A DNA stretch of 64,000 bases from Polyangium sp. y55x31 (GCF_029946505.1 NZ_JARZHG010000032.1:62001-126000), one strand, 5' to 3'; shown: positions 20,286 through 28,512, counted from the stretch's first letter. Program-made: numbers and translations. The notes: generated by a model not told the origin, from the sequence alone.

Positions 20286-21379
20286 AGGCCGGATGGATCG
20301 GGGGTCGCCGCTTCGACCTCGCGTTTTTTTTCGGCAGCGCGCTCCTCGCCGCGCTCGTCGGGGCCTTCGCGCTCGCCGTCCCGCGGGCGATCGTGCCGCT
20401 CTTCGTGGCCTTCCTCGTCCTCGTCGACGGCCCGCATCTCGCGGCCACCTGGGCGCGCACCTACCTCGACCCGGGCTTCCGCGCGCGCCGCGGCCGCCTG
20501 CTCGCCGGAAGCCTCGTGTGGCTCCTGCCGGGCCTCGCCGCGTGGTCGATCACGCGCGTCACGGGCCTGCGCGCGCCGATGGATCTTTTCCTCCTCGTCG
20601 CGGCGCTCTGGAGTTTTCACCATGCCGTCCGGCAATCGTACGGCGTCCTCGCCATCTACCAGCACCACGCGCGCACCGCGCTCCCGGCACGAAAAACCGA
20701 TCGCCTCTTCTTGCACGGCGCCCTCTGGCTCGCGTTTGGCCTCTTCTCGTTTGGTCACCCGCAGAATCGCGTTTTCCTCGGTTTGCCCGCGGATCCGCCG
20801 CGTTTCCTCGCGATCCTCGGCCTCGGCCTGCTCGGCCTGCTCCTCGTCGCGACGATCGCATATGGCATGTACCGACGAACCCGGTTCCGCGGCGAGGACG
20901 CTCGTCCCCTCCTGTATTTGCTCGGCCCTGCGCTCGGCCTCCAGCTCTTCGCGCTTTTCGTCGTCGGCTCCTTCGAGCCTCTCGTCCCGCGCCCCGAGGA
21001 CCCCGAGCAGGCGTTCATGGCTTCCACGATCGTCGGGGGAATCGTGCACGGCGCGAATTACCTCGGCATCGTGGCGGCCGTCTCACGGCGCCGTTTCGAG
21101 CGGAACGACGAGCGCTCGCTCGCGGCCCTGTTCGGCCGCCGCCCGCTCGCGGCGTATGCCGCGTTCGTCCTCGTCTCGCTCGGATACCTCGCGCTCAATG
21201 CCGCGCGCGGCGTCCTCCCGAGCCTCGCGCCCGCCCCGCGCGGCGCCGCGCTCCCCGATCTTTTCCTCGTGATGTACTGGGGCATCTTCTTCCACCATTA
21301 CTACATCGATCAAAAGATCTGGCACGTGCGCGAGGACCAGACGTTGCGATATGAGCTCGGCCTGGAGGCCGCCTCGTGA
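20282..21379 (+). CDS. Polytopic membrane protein with conserved-looking His clusters
   Basis: 365-residue protein from GTG 20282, overlapping the ATPase stop. About ten hydrophobic helices are visible. His residues lie in or next to them: VDGPHLAATW, LWSFHHAVRQSYG, YQHHAR, GGIVHGANYLG and, near the end, GIFFHHYYIDQKIWH. The final HHYY-D-IW motif recalls a widespread uncharacterised family of bacterial membrane proteins. Clustered intramembrane His could bind metal, as in membrane di-iron oxygenases, but the canonical HX3H/HX2HH spacing of fatty-acid desaturases is not evident. Function is therefore unknown; operon position suggests work on the same lipid-like substrate as the radical SAM enzyme. 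Confidence 0.75.
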   Translation: MKAGWIGGRRFDLAFFFGSALLAALVGAFALAVPRAIVPLFVAFLVLVDGPHLAATWARTYLDPGFRARRGRLLAGSLVWLLPGLAAWSITRVTGLRAPMDLFLLVAALWSFHHAVRQSYGVLAIYQHHARTALPARKTDRLFLHGALWLAFGLFSFGHPQNRVFLGLPADPPRFLAILGLGLLGLLLVATIAYGMYRRTRFRGEDARPLLYLLGPALGLQLFALFVVGSFEPLVPRPEDPEQAFMASTIVGGIVHGANYLGIVAAVSRRRFERNDERSLAALFGRRPLAAYAAFVLVSLGYLALNAARGVLPSLAPAPRGAALPDLFLVMYWGIFFHHYYIDQKIWHVREDQTLRYELGLEAAS

Positions 21380-22089
21380 CCGACGCTCGGCGCGCGCTCG
21401 TGCTCGGGGGCAGCGGATACGTGGGCCGCGAGGTCGTGCGCGCGCTCGCGGCTGCGGACGTGCGGGTCGCTTTCACGTACCAGCGCGCCGCCGCCGTCGC
21501 GGAATCCCTCGCCGCCGAGACGGGCGCACGGTCTTTCCGGACGAACCTCGCCGAACCCGCGGCGATCCGCGCCCTCTTCGACGCGCTCGACGCCGAGGAC
21601 GCCGCGCCCGATCTGCTCGTGCATGCCGCCGTCATCTCCGATGCGAGCGCGCTCGCGGATGTCACCGATGCGCTCTTCGACGAGATGCACGCGGTCAACG
21701 TCCGCTCCGTGTACGTCGCGATGCAATCGTTCGCCGCGCGGCTCGCCGGCAGGCCCGGGGACGTGGTCCTCACGGCGGCGCTCGACGGCATCGCGAAGAT
21801 CCCCTCGGCCGTGCATTTCGCCGCCACGCAGTCCGCGCGGCTCGGCATGACGCAGGCCCTCGCCAAGGAGCTCGGCCCGAAGGACGTCCGGGTGAACCTC
21901 GTCCTCCTCGGCGCGCTCGGCGGCGGCATCTCGGAGAGCCTCGATCCGGCCCGCCTCGCCGATTACAAGCGATACAGCGCATTCCAGCGCGTCGGCACGC
22001 CCGTGGAGGCCGCGCGCGCCATCACCCGCCTCGCGCTCCACAATCGCTGGATGACCGGCTCCATCCTGCCCATCACGGGGGGCTTGTGA
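21376..22089 (+). CDS. Short-chain dehydrogenase-fold protein lacking the catalytic residues
   Basis: 237-residue Rossmann protein from GTG 21376. The dinucleotide-binding start ALVLGGSGYVG and the conserved Asn (NVRSVY, residue 109) are present. The active-site Ser is replaced by Ala (VLTAALDG, about residue 134). The Tyr-X3-Lys motif, aligned with VHYAASKAA of the intact SDR encoded at 24076, reads VHFAATQSA: Tyr to Phe at 148 and Lys to Gln at 152. Oxidoreductase activity is therefore unlikely; a structural, regulatory or substrate-holding role is plausible. The usual NNAG is also changed to VHAAV. Both ends overlap neighbouring genes by four bases, so the gene is still under selection for coupled translation rather than decaying. 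Confidence 0.83.
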   Translation: MTDARRALVLGGSGYVGREVVRALAAADVRVAFTYQRAAAVAESLAAETGARSFRTNLAEPAAIRALFDALDAEDAAPDLLVHAAVISDASALADVTDALFDEMHAVNVRSVYVAMQSFAARLAGRPGDVVLTAALDGIAKIPSAVHFAATQSARLGMTQALAKELGPKDVRVNLVLLGALGGGISESLDPARLADYKRYSAFQRVGTPVEAARAITRLALHNRWMTGSILPITGGL

Positions 22090-22646
22090 CGCCGCGCTGG
22101 GTCGGGCTCTTGCTCTTCGTCGTCCTCGTGCTCCACGCGGTCATCGAGAAAATGCCGCACGGGCTCTTGCCCGAGATGCTCTACGCCTGCCACGTGGCCA
22201 CGGCCGTCCTCGCCGTCGGCGTGCTCCTCCGCAAGCCCGCGCTCGTCCTCTTTGGTTTTTCCTTCCATATCGGCGCCGGCCTCTGGGGCTACCTCTTCGA
22301 CCTCTGCGAGACCCGCACGACCACCTGGACCTCGGTCCTCGTGCACGTTTCTCCGCTCATCGTCGGCGCGCTCGAGGTCCGCCGCTCGGGCCTGCCGCGA
22401 TGGGCGCCGTGGGCCTCGTTCGTGTTCCTCGCCTCGATGGTCGTGCTCGCTTATTACGCGACGCCGCCCACGCTCAACGTGAACCTCGCGCACCGGCCGT
22501 TCCCGCCTGTCGCGCGCTACACCCCGGCCCTCTGGGCCACGTGGGTGACGAACCTCATCTTCGGATTTTTCCTCATCCACACGACCGATTTCGTGGTCCG
22601 GAAATGGCTGAAGCAGCAATGGCGGACGGAACAGACGAAGGCGTGA
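22086..22646 (+). CDS. Small polytopic membrane protein
   Basis: 186-residue protein from GTG 22086, overlapping the SDR-fold gene stop. Five to six hydrophobic helices are visible (WVGLLLFVVLVLHAVIE, CHVATAVLAVGVLLRK, PALVLFGFSFHIGAGLWGYL, VLVHVSPLIVGALEV, ASFVFLASMVVLAYY, NLIFGFFLIHTTDFVV). No known family was recognised. A His near the end of the first helix and FHIG in the third are notable next to the His-rich protein two genes upstream. It overlaps the start of the radical SAM gene by 28-43 bases depending on the start used there. Confidence 0.7.
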   Translation: MTPRWVGLLLFVVLVLHAVIEKMPHGLLPEMLYACHVATAVLAVGVLLRKPALVLFGFSFHIGAGLWGYLFDLCETRTTTWTSVLVHVSPLIVGALEVRRSGLPRWAPWASFVFLASMVVLAYYATPPTLNVNLAHRPFPPVARYTPALWATWVTNLIFGFFLIHTTDFVVRKWLKQQWRTEQTKA

Positions 22647-24079
22647 TCCTCGGCGCCACGACGGGCCTCTGCGGGACGTGCAAGCGCACGATTCCGGCCG
22701 AGACCGTACGTATCGCGGGCAAGATCGTCCTGCGCAAGCGCTGCGAGCTGCACGGGCCGGAAGAGGTGCTCGTCTCGAGCTCCGCGGACTGGTACGAGGA
22801 CACCGTCCGGCACGCCTCCGTCCTCGAACGCCCCGCCTCGCCGCGCCCCGTCTCCGCCGGCTGCCCCTACGATTGTGGCCCCTGCGAGCAGCACGAGCAA
22901 CGCAATCACCTCCCGGTCGTCCCGATCACCTCGAAATGCGACCTCGATTGCCCCATCTGCTACACGCACAACAAAAACGAGGGCGCCTACCACATGTCCG
23001 AGGAGGAGCTCGCGGCGATCCTGCGGCACCTCGACCACGTCGCGCCGGACCGCCGTATCATCAACATCACCGGCGGCGAACCGACGCAGCACCCCGATTT
23101 CGAGCGTATCGTCGAGATGTGCGTCTCGGCCGGCGTCCGGCGCGTCACCATCTCCACGCACGGCCTGCGTTTCCTCCGCGACGAGGCGCTGCTCGAACGC
23201 CTCGCCCGTATCGACGCCCGCGTCATTCTCTCGTTCGACTCCTTCGAGCCCGAGGCGAACAAGAAAATGCTCGGCGGCCACCACCTGAACGCCAAGCTCA
23301 AGATCCTCGATCTCCTGGAAAAACACGCCGTGGCGACGACGCTCCTGCCCGTGCTCGCGCGTGGCGTGAACGACCACGAGGTCGCGGCGTTCATCGATCT
23401 CGCGCTCTCGAAGGATTTCATCCGCTCCGTCGAGTTCCACCCCATGACGTTCACGGGCCAGAGCGGCGTGAGCTTCGAGCGCAGCGCGCGCTACACCGCG
23501 TTCGACGCGCTCTCCGACATCGAGCGCCAATCGGGCGGCCGGATCGCGGTCCGCGATTTCGTCCCGTCCCCGCTCGCGCACCCGCTCTGTTATCAGATTG
23601 CATATCTCTTGCGCTTGAAGGACGGCCGCTGGCTCCCGTTCACCCGCTTCATGAGCCGCGACGATCTGCGCAGCCTCCTCTCGCAGGAGCTCTACATCGT
23701 GCCCGGCCCCGAGATGGAGCAGATCCTCACGGACGTCCTGAATCGCCTCTGGGCGGGCGACATCGAATGCGAGGAGGCCGACGCGGTGCTCGCCGCCCTG
23801 AAAGACCTCGTCGAGCGCATGTTCGCGCCGGGCACGGACGAGGCCATTCGTATGCGGATCGCCGAGATGCACACGAAGGCCATTTACGTGCACACCCACA
23901 TGGACGAAGAGACTTTCGACACGGACCGCATTCGCCGCTGCTGCGTCGGCATGCCCGGCCCCGACGGCTCGAACGTCCCCTCGTGCGCCTACAACGTCCT
24001 CTACCGCGAGCGCGACGCGCGCTTTTCCCCGCGTCCCGCGACGCCGCTCGTGCAGCTCGGCCGCGGGAGGACCCGATGA
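22604..24079 (+). CDS. Radical SAM protein, tetraether/membrane-spanning lipid synthase-like
   Basis: 491 residues from ATG 22604 (ATG 22619 is an alternative). An N-terminal Cys-rich segment (GLCGTCKRTIPAE, RCELHG) leads to GCPYDCGPCEQHEQ and the radical SAM cluster motif CDLDCPIC (Cys112, 116, 119), followed by INITGGEPTQHP, which contacts SAM. The C-terminus has RRCCVGMPGPDGSNVPSC, probably an auxiliary iron-sulfur site. The arrangement CP-X2-CG-X2-C-X2-H before the cluster, plus the C-terminal Cys motif, resembles the Tes/MSS family that joins lipid tails by C-C bond formation. The reaction here is inference. It is followed by an SDR with ATGA overlap, exactly as its paralogue at 44233. 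Confidence 0.84.
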   Translation: MAEAAMADGTDEGVILGATTGLCGTCKRTIPAETVRIAGKIVLRKRCELHGPEEVLVSSSADWYEDTVRHASVLERPASPRPVSAGCPYDCGPCEQHEQRNHLPVVPITSKCDLDCPICYTHNKNEGAYHMSEEELAAILRHLDHVAPDRRIINITGGEPTQHPDFERIVEMCVSAGVRRVTISTHGLRFLRDEALLERLARIDARVILSFDSFEPEANKKMLGGHHLNAKLKILDLLEKHAVATTLLPVLARGVNDHEVAAFIDLALSKDFIRSVEFHPMTFTGQSGVSFERSARYTAFDALSDIERQSGGRIAVRDFVPSPLAHPLCYQIAYLLRLKDGRWLPFTRFMSRDDLRSLLSQELYIVPGPEMEQILTDVLNRLWAGDIECEEADAVLAALKDLVERMFAPGTDEAIRMRIAEMHTKAIYVHTHMDEETFDTDRIRRCCVGMPGPDGSNVPSCAYNVLYRERDARFSPRPATPLVQLGRGRTR

Positions 24080-24819
24080 GCGCGCGCCTTGCCGGAAAAC
24101 GTTGCCTGGTGACGGGCGGCTCGCGAAACCTCGGCCGCGCGATTGCATTGGCCTTCGCACGCGAAGGGGCGCGCGTGGCGTTCACGTACCGCGATCGCGA
24201 CGACGCGGCCGAGGAGACGCGGGCGCTGCTCGAAGCCGCGGGCGCCTCGCCGCTCGTGCTCAAAGGCTCGGTCTCGGACGCCGCGCACGTGACGGCCGCC
24301 GTGAAGGCGGTGGAGGTCGCGTACGGCGGCATCGACGTGCTCGTGAACAATGCGGCGCTCACGCAGGTCCTCCCGATCGCGCTCTTGGAAGAGTCGGAGT
24401 GGGACGCGGCGATGGATACGAACGTGAAAGGTCCGTATCTGTTCTCGCGCGCGGCGTTGAAATCGATGATCCGGTCCAAGAAGGGCCACATCCTGAACGT
24501 GGGTTCGTTCGGCGCGGACCGCGTCCTCGACGCGCCGGTCCATTACGCGGCCTCGAAGGCGGCGCTCGTCGGGTTTTCTCTGGCGCTCGCGAAGGAGATC
24601 GGCCGGTACGGAATCGCCGTGAATTGCCTCGTACCGGGCCTGCTCGAAACGGGCTTGTCCGCGCGATTGCCGAAGCACCGCGTCGAGAGTTACGTGGCGC
24701 AAGCAGCGCTCGGCAGGCTCGGCACGGCGGAGGAGGTCGCGGATCTCGCGGCGTGGCTCGTCTCGGACGAGAACTCGTTCATGACGGGCGGGCAGGTCGT
24801 GATCGACGGGGGACTTTGA
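24076..24819 (+). CDS. SDR ketoreductase (FabG-like) paired with radical SAM gene
   Basis: 247-residue NADP(H)-dependent reductase from ATG 24076, the last gene of the operon, overlapping the radical SAM stop. Features: CLVTGGSRNLGRAIA cofactor loop, VLVNNAALTQV, Ser in LNVGSFGAD, catalytic VHYAASKAALVGF and the FabG-like end SFMTGGQVVIDGGL. Probably reduces a 3-oxoacyl thioester or a similar ketone. It matches the SDR encoded at 45951 in length (both 247 residues) and in sequence across LAKEIGRYGI and ALGRLGT, indicating a duplicated radical SAM-SDR cassette. It converges with the ACP gene, 13 bases between stops. Confidence 0.88.
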   Translation: MSARLAGKRCLVTGGSRNLGRAIALAFAREGARVAFTYRDRDDAAEETRALLEAAGASPLVLKGSVSDAAHVTAAVKAVEVAYGGIDVLVNNAALTQVLPIALLEESEWDAAMDTNVKGPYLFSRAALKSMIRSKKGHILNVGSFGADRVLDAPVHYAASKAALVGFSLALAKEIGRYGIAVNCLVPGLLETGLSARLPKHRVESYVAQAALGRLGTAEEVADLAAWLVSDENSFMTGGQVVIDGGL

Positions 24820-24832
24820 TTCTCCCGGTTTG

Positions 24833-25237
24833 TCAGACCACCACACCCCGCTTCTTCGCTTCCACCATGTTCACGAACGTCTGCACCGAGAAGAGCCCGA
24901 GGATCTGCACGGGCCGGAGCCCCGGCACGATGCGGTCCTTCGCCTCCGGCATCAGCTCGCGCAGCCGTTCGAGGCCCTTGTCGCTGACGACGCCGCCCGG
25001 CGCGAACTCCTCCTCGCTCATGTCTCCGCGCGCGGCTTTTTGCATCTCGCCCCGCGTGATCTGGATGCCGAACGTCCGCTCGATCTTGAACACGATATCG
25101 AGATAATCGAGCGACTCGGCGCCGAGGTCGGCCATCAGGAGCGACTCGTTCTTCACCGTGGCCGGATCGAGGGCGAGCGCCTCGGCGACGATGTGGCGGA
25201 CCTTCTCGGCGATCTCGGGGTCGTTGGCTTCGGACAT
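24833..25237 (-). CDS. Acyl carrier protein with unusual internal extension
   Basis: 134 residues from ATG 25237 (a GTG one codon earlier is possible). The phosphopantetheine site is Ser42 in LMADLGAESLDYLDIVFKIE, and the final helix appears as VQTFVNMVEAKK. Between them lie about 50 extra residues (EEEFAPGGVVSDKGLERL, then a helix and PGLRPVQILGLFS), so it is clearly longer than the usual 75-90-residue ACP. Dedicated ACPs of secondary lipid or polyketide pathways can carry such inserts. It is the only carrier protein seen in the window and is a candidate partner of the KS cluster at 38970-43718. It lies 19 bases downstream of an aldo/keto reductase gene. Confidence 0.85.
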   Translation of the reverse strand: MSEANDPEIAEKVRHIVAEALALDPATVKNESLLMADLGAESLDYLDIVFKIERTFGIQITRGEMQKAARGDMSEEEFAPGGVVSDKGLERLRELMPEAKDRIVPGLRPVQILGLFSVQTFVNMVEAKKRGVVV

Positions 25238-25256
25238 CACGCGCGATCCTACAAGA

Positions 25257-26213
25257 TCACCAGTCCCACATCAATCCGGGCGGCAGCGAATCCGAGACCA
25301 CCCGCCCGATCCGGTCGATCTCCGCGAGATCCGCCGCGCCGAGCGTGACATCCCCCGCGCGTGCATTCTCCCGCGCCTGCGCCTCGTTCCGCGCGCCCAC
25401 GATCGCGCACACGCCCTCCTGCGCGAGGAGCCACGCGAGCGCGAGGTTTGCCAGGGTCACGCCGTTTCTCGCGGCGATCGGCCGGAGCTCATCGAGCGCC
25501 GCGAGCGCCTTTTCGAACGTCTCACCCTTGAAGAGCCGGTTGTCCACGCGGTTGTCGCCCTCGGCGAACACGTGCCCGCGCCCGAACTTGCCCGTGAGCA
25601 GACCCTGGGCGAGCGGTGAATACGCGAGCACCGAGATCACGTTCTCCTGGCAATACGAGAGCGTGTCCTCCACCGCCTTCCGGAAAAACAGCGAATAACA
25701 GGGCTGCAGGCTGTCCACCCGGCCCACGCGGCTCGCGGCCTCGATCTGCGCTCGATCGAAGTTCGAGACGCCGATCGCCCGGATCTTCCCCTGCGCCTTC
25801 AGATCCACGAGCGCGCCCATCGTCTCCTCGATCGGCACGACCTCGCTGCCGAAGCTGCCGGCGGGCCAGTGAATCTGGTAAAGGTCGATCCGATCCGTCC
25901 CGAGATTCCGGAGCGAGCGCTCGCACGCCTCGAACACCTTTTCTCGACGCAGGTTGTTCCACGACACCTTCGTCAAGATCACGATTCGCTCGCGCTCGCC
26001 GGCGAGCGCCTTCGCGAGGATCCGCTCGCTGTGCCCGGCCCCGTATTCTTCGGCCGTGTCGAACGTCGTCACGCCCGCGTCGAGGGCCGCCCGGTGCGCG
26101 GCGATCTGCGCGTCGTCGTCGATGCCGACCCACGACTCCTTGCCCGCCTGCCAGCCGCCGAAAATGACGGCGCTCACCTCAATCGATGTCGTCCCGAGCT
26201 TCTTGTACCTCAT
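25257..26213 (-). CDS. Aldo/keto reductase
   Basis: 318-residue NADP(H)-dependent (alpha/beta)8-barrel enzyme from ATG 26213. The catalytic tetrad is visible: Asp and Tyr in FDTAEEYGAGHS, Lys in ILTKVSW, His in YQIHWP. The cofactor-binding GVSNFDRAQIE and IVGARNEAQARENARA elements are also present. It belongs to the large YghZ/Gpr-like group that reduces small aldehydes or ketones; substrate unknown. Its first 35 bases overlap the end of cutA, and the ACP gene follows after 19 bases, so these genes are likely one minus-strand transcript beginning at 28421. Confidence 0.92.
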   Translation of the reverse strand: MRYKKLGTTSIEVSAVIFGGWQAGKESWVGIDDDAQIAAHRAALDAGVTTFDTAEEYGAGHSERILAKALAGERERIVILTKVSWNNLRREKVFEACERSLRNLGTDRIDLYQIHWPAGSFGSEVVPIEETMGALVDLKAQGKIRAIGVSNFDRAQIEAASRVGRVDSLQPCYSLFFRKAVEDTLSYCQENVISVLAYSPLAQGLLTGKFGRGHVFAEGDNRVDNRLFKGETFEKALAALDELRPIAARNGVTLANLALAWLLAQEGVCAIVGARNEAQARENARAGDVTLGAADLAEIDRIGRVVSDSLPPGLMWDW

Positions 26214-26550
26214 CGCTCCCTTGCTCCAGCGCGCTCGTGTTCTCGTCGATCCAGGAGAGAAACTCCGGCAGGCCCAGGGAAATGGGCGTCGCGACGATCT
26301 GCGGCAGCTCGTAGGAATGGTTCGCCCGGACGAACGCGACGATCGCGTCCCAGAGCGCCGCGCGCGAGAAGAGCGTCACGCGGTGCTCGGGGTGGGCGTG
26401 GATCGCGCCTTTCCATCGGTAATGGCTGGTCGTGATCGGCTCGATCTGGGCCGAAGCGGCGAGCCTCTGCGCGACCGCGGCGGCGCCGAGCGCCTCGGCC
26501 TCCTCGGGAGACCGTGTCGTGACGTGGACGAGGATGTGCCCGGATCGCAT
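26179..26550 (-). CDS. cutA: CutA1 divalent-cation tolerance protein
   Basis: 123-residue protein from ATG 26550. It matches the trimeric CutA1 fold: an N-terminal ILVHVTTRSPEEAEALGAA, a central strand-turn YRWKGAIHAHPEHRVTLFSR and the diagnostic NHSYELPQIVATPI. CutA1 is a cytosolic ferredoxin-like protein linked to copper and other metal tolerance. A C-terminal extension of about 15 residues (SALEQGSDEVQEARDD) goes beyond the usual end and overlaps the following reductase gene. Confidence 0.93.
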   Translation of the reverse strand: MRSGHILVHVTTRSPEEAEALGAAAVAQRLAASAQIEPITTSHYRWKGAIHAHPEHRVTLFSRAALWDAIVAFVRANHSYELPQIVATPISLGLPEFLSWIDENTSALEQGSDEVQEARDDID

Positions 26551-26553
26551 GGT

Positions 26554-27426
26554 TCAGCCTCCGAAGCCCGGATCCCAGCAGATCCCCTCGATGCAGTAAT
26601 TCGTGGCGCAATCGGACGCGGCCATGCAAGGCGCGCCGATCCCGCAGCCGGGGCAGCCGCCGCCGCAATCCAGGTACGTCTCGCCGTAGTTCTGCTGCCC
26701 GTCCGTGCAATGGTTCACGCACGTCGTGCCCACGCAGACCATCGTCCCGCCGCCGCAATGCGTGCTGTCCAAACATCCCACGCAATTGCCGCTCCCGTCG
26801 CAGACCCCGCCGGTGCAAGGCGTTCCAGCATTGCGAGGCCCGCTCTGCGCCACGCCCTCCATGCACACCGTCGCGACGCAGGGCGACGGGGGCTCGGGTG
26901 GATCGGCCGCGAACACCGTCGTGACGATGCCATTCGCGCTGCACGCGGGCGCCATGCAATCACCCGGCGTCGGATCGGGCAAGAGCGTCCCGGCCGTCAC
27001 CGTGTTCGTCACGCAAATGCCCTGCTGGCAGGTGACCGGCGCGCACGGGTTGGCGGGGCCGCTCTGGCACGAGGCATCGTCCATGCAGCCCTGGCATTTG
27101 CCCGCGCCGTCGCAATGCAAGAGCCCACCGAGGCCGCAGGGCGAATCCGCGGCGCGCGGCGCGTTCATCGGCGTCGTGCCCTCGCAGACGTCCTCCGTGC
27201 ATTCGTTCACGTCATTCGAGACATCGTCCGGATCCGGCTCGGTCACGAGCGCGCCGTCCTTGCAGACCTCGCGCCGGCAATCGGCGGGCGTCGTGTCGTA
27301 CACCTCGCCTTCCTCGCAGGTCGCGAGGCGCAAATCGGGTTCGATCCCGAGCACGACCTGACAGCCGCCGAGCCAGCCGAAGGCGACGAGGGGCGCGAGA
27401 CGGGAGAAGCTCGGCTTCATGGTCAT
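26554..27426 (-). CDS. Cys-rich predicted lipoprotein with slime-mould-type repeats
   Basis: 290 residues from ATG 27426, which overlaps the stop of the Tat-exported reductase gene (ATGA); ATG 27420 is also possible. Signal peptide with lipobox LGGC. The body is a series of Cys-rich units such as DVNECTEDVCEG, CDGAGKCQGCMDDASC, CVATVCMEG, CDGSGNCVGCLDSTHC and CPGCGIGAPCMAASDCATNYC, which should form many disulfides in the periplasm or on the surface. The pattern is shared with myxobacterial surface proteins including the tail of the multihaem cytochrome at 14076. No enzymatic function is suggested. Confidence 0.8.
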   Translation of the reverse strand: MTMKPSFSRLAPLVAFGWLGGCQVVLGIEPDLRLATCEEGEVYDTTPADCRREVCKDGALVTEPDPDDVSNDVNECTEDVCEGTTPMNAPRAADSPCGLGGLLHCDGAGKCQGCMDDASCQSGPANPCAPVTCQQGICVTNTVTAGTLLPDPTPGDCMAPACSANGIVTTVFAADPPEPPSPCVATVCMEGVAQSGPRNAGTPCTGGVCDGSGNCVGCLDSTHCGGGTMVCVGTTCVNHCTDGQQNYGETYLDCGGGCPGCGIGAPCMAASDCATNYCIEGICWDPGFGG

Positions 27427-28421
27427 GCCTTGAAATACGAATATTCCGCGGCCCGCGGCGCGAGCCTCCGCTCGAGCGCCGCGAGCGCCTCGTTCGAGGG
27501 GGACGCGAGCGCCCGGCCAATGGTGAGATTCTGCCGTACCTCGGCCGGGCTCCGCATGCCCACGATCACCGTGTCCGCGTGATGGGCGCCGTACCCGATG
27601 AGCTCCTCGGGCGTGGCCGTGCCGTCCGCGAGGATCCGCCCCGCGGCCATCACCTTCATGCCGATCACGCCCATTCCGCGACGCCGCGCCTCGGGCACGA
27701 CCGTCGTCAGGAACGGCAGCCGCGCCGGATCGGCCGGGTTGATCGCGCAAAGCACCGTGTCGAAATCGTACCGCCGCATCGCCTCGACCAGAATGGCCGG
27801 ATCGTGATGCCCGGTGATCCCCACGAACCGGATCCGACCGTCCTTCCGCGCCGCCTCGACGGCCTGGATCGCGCCTCCCTTGCCGAAGATTTCGTCGAGA
27901 TCCTCGCGCGAGCGCAAATCGTGGAGCTGCCACAGGTCGAGGCGGTTCGTCCCCAAACGTTTCAGGCTCTCGTCGAGCAGGCGCAGGCTCCCGTCGCGGC
28001 TCCGCTCGTGGGTCTTGGAAGCGAGAAAGACCTGATCCCGCGCCCCCGGGGGCGCCTGCCGGAACGCCTCGCCGTAATAATCGAGCGAGCCTGCATAGGC
28101 CGGCGCGGTGTCGCAATACCGCACGCCGAGCCGCAAGGCTTCGAGGATCATCGGCACGGCCTCGCGCTCGCGGTTCCACGTCCGCAAGATCCCCTCGCCG
28201 CCGAGCGATACCGCCTCGACGAGCGCGCCCGTGCGTCCGAGCGTGCGCGTGGCCGCCGCCGCCGGCGCCGCGGGGACGGGCGGCGATGCCGGGGCCGGCG
28301 GCGCTGCGCTCGTCTCGCCTGCGCCTGCCGTGGTCCCGCTGCTCGTGGTTTTGCAACCCGCGACCGCCGCCGCAGCAGCCACGACCTTGAGCACGCCCCG
28401 CCTCGAAAGTTCGTCTGCCAT
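27423..28421 (-). CDS. Tat-exported, lipid-anchored aldo/keto reductase
   Basis: 332 residues from ATG 28421. The N-terminus SRRGVLKVVAAAAAVAGC combines a twin-arginine motif with a lipobox, followed by an Ala/Pro-rich linker, so the folded enzyme is probably exported by Tat and anchored. The barrel keeps Asp/Tyr in YCDTAPAYAGS, Lys in LASKTHERS and His in WQLHDLRS. An extracytoplasmic aldo/keto reductase would need a bound cofactor loaded before export, as in other Tat substrates. It is first in the minus-strand operon with the Cys-rich lipoprotein, cutA, reductase and ACP genes. It is divergent from the GNAT gene (91 bases). Confidence 0.87.
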   Translation of the reverse strand: MADELSRRGVLKVVAAAAAVAGCKTTSSGTTAGAGETSAAPPAPASPPVPAAPAAAATRTLGRTGALVEAVSLGGEGILRTWNREREAVPMILEALRLGVRYCDTAPAYAGSLDYYGEAFRQAPPGARDQVFLASKTHERSRDGSLRLLDESLKRLGTNRLDLWQLHDLRSREDLDEIFGKGGAIQAVEAARKDGRIRFVGITGHHDPAILVEAMRRYDFDTVLCAINPADPARLPFLTTVVPEARRRGMGVIGMKVMAAGRILADGTATPEELIGYGAHHADTVIVGMRSPAEVRQNLTIGRALASPSNEALAALERRLAPRAAEYSYFKA

Positions 28422-28512
28422 CGTGTTTCGCTCCCCGAAAAAGGATGGACCGGAACGACCGCCGCGGGAAGACCTTCTCGACGGCCGATCTCGCGCGAGG
28501 CACAATATCTTC

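Noticed and set aside
24820-24832. Intrinsic terminator between convergent SDR and ACP genes
   Set aside because: Thirteen bases cannot hold a hairpin with T-tract; the same is true of most convergent junctions here.
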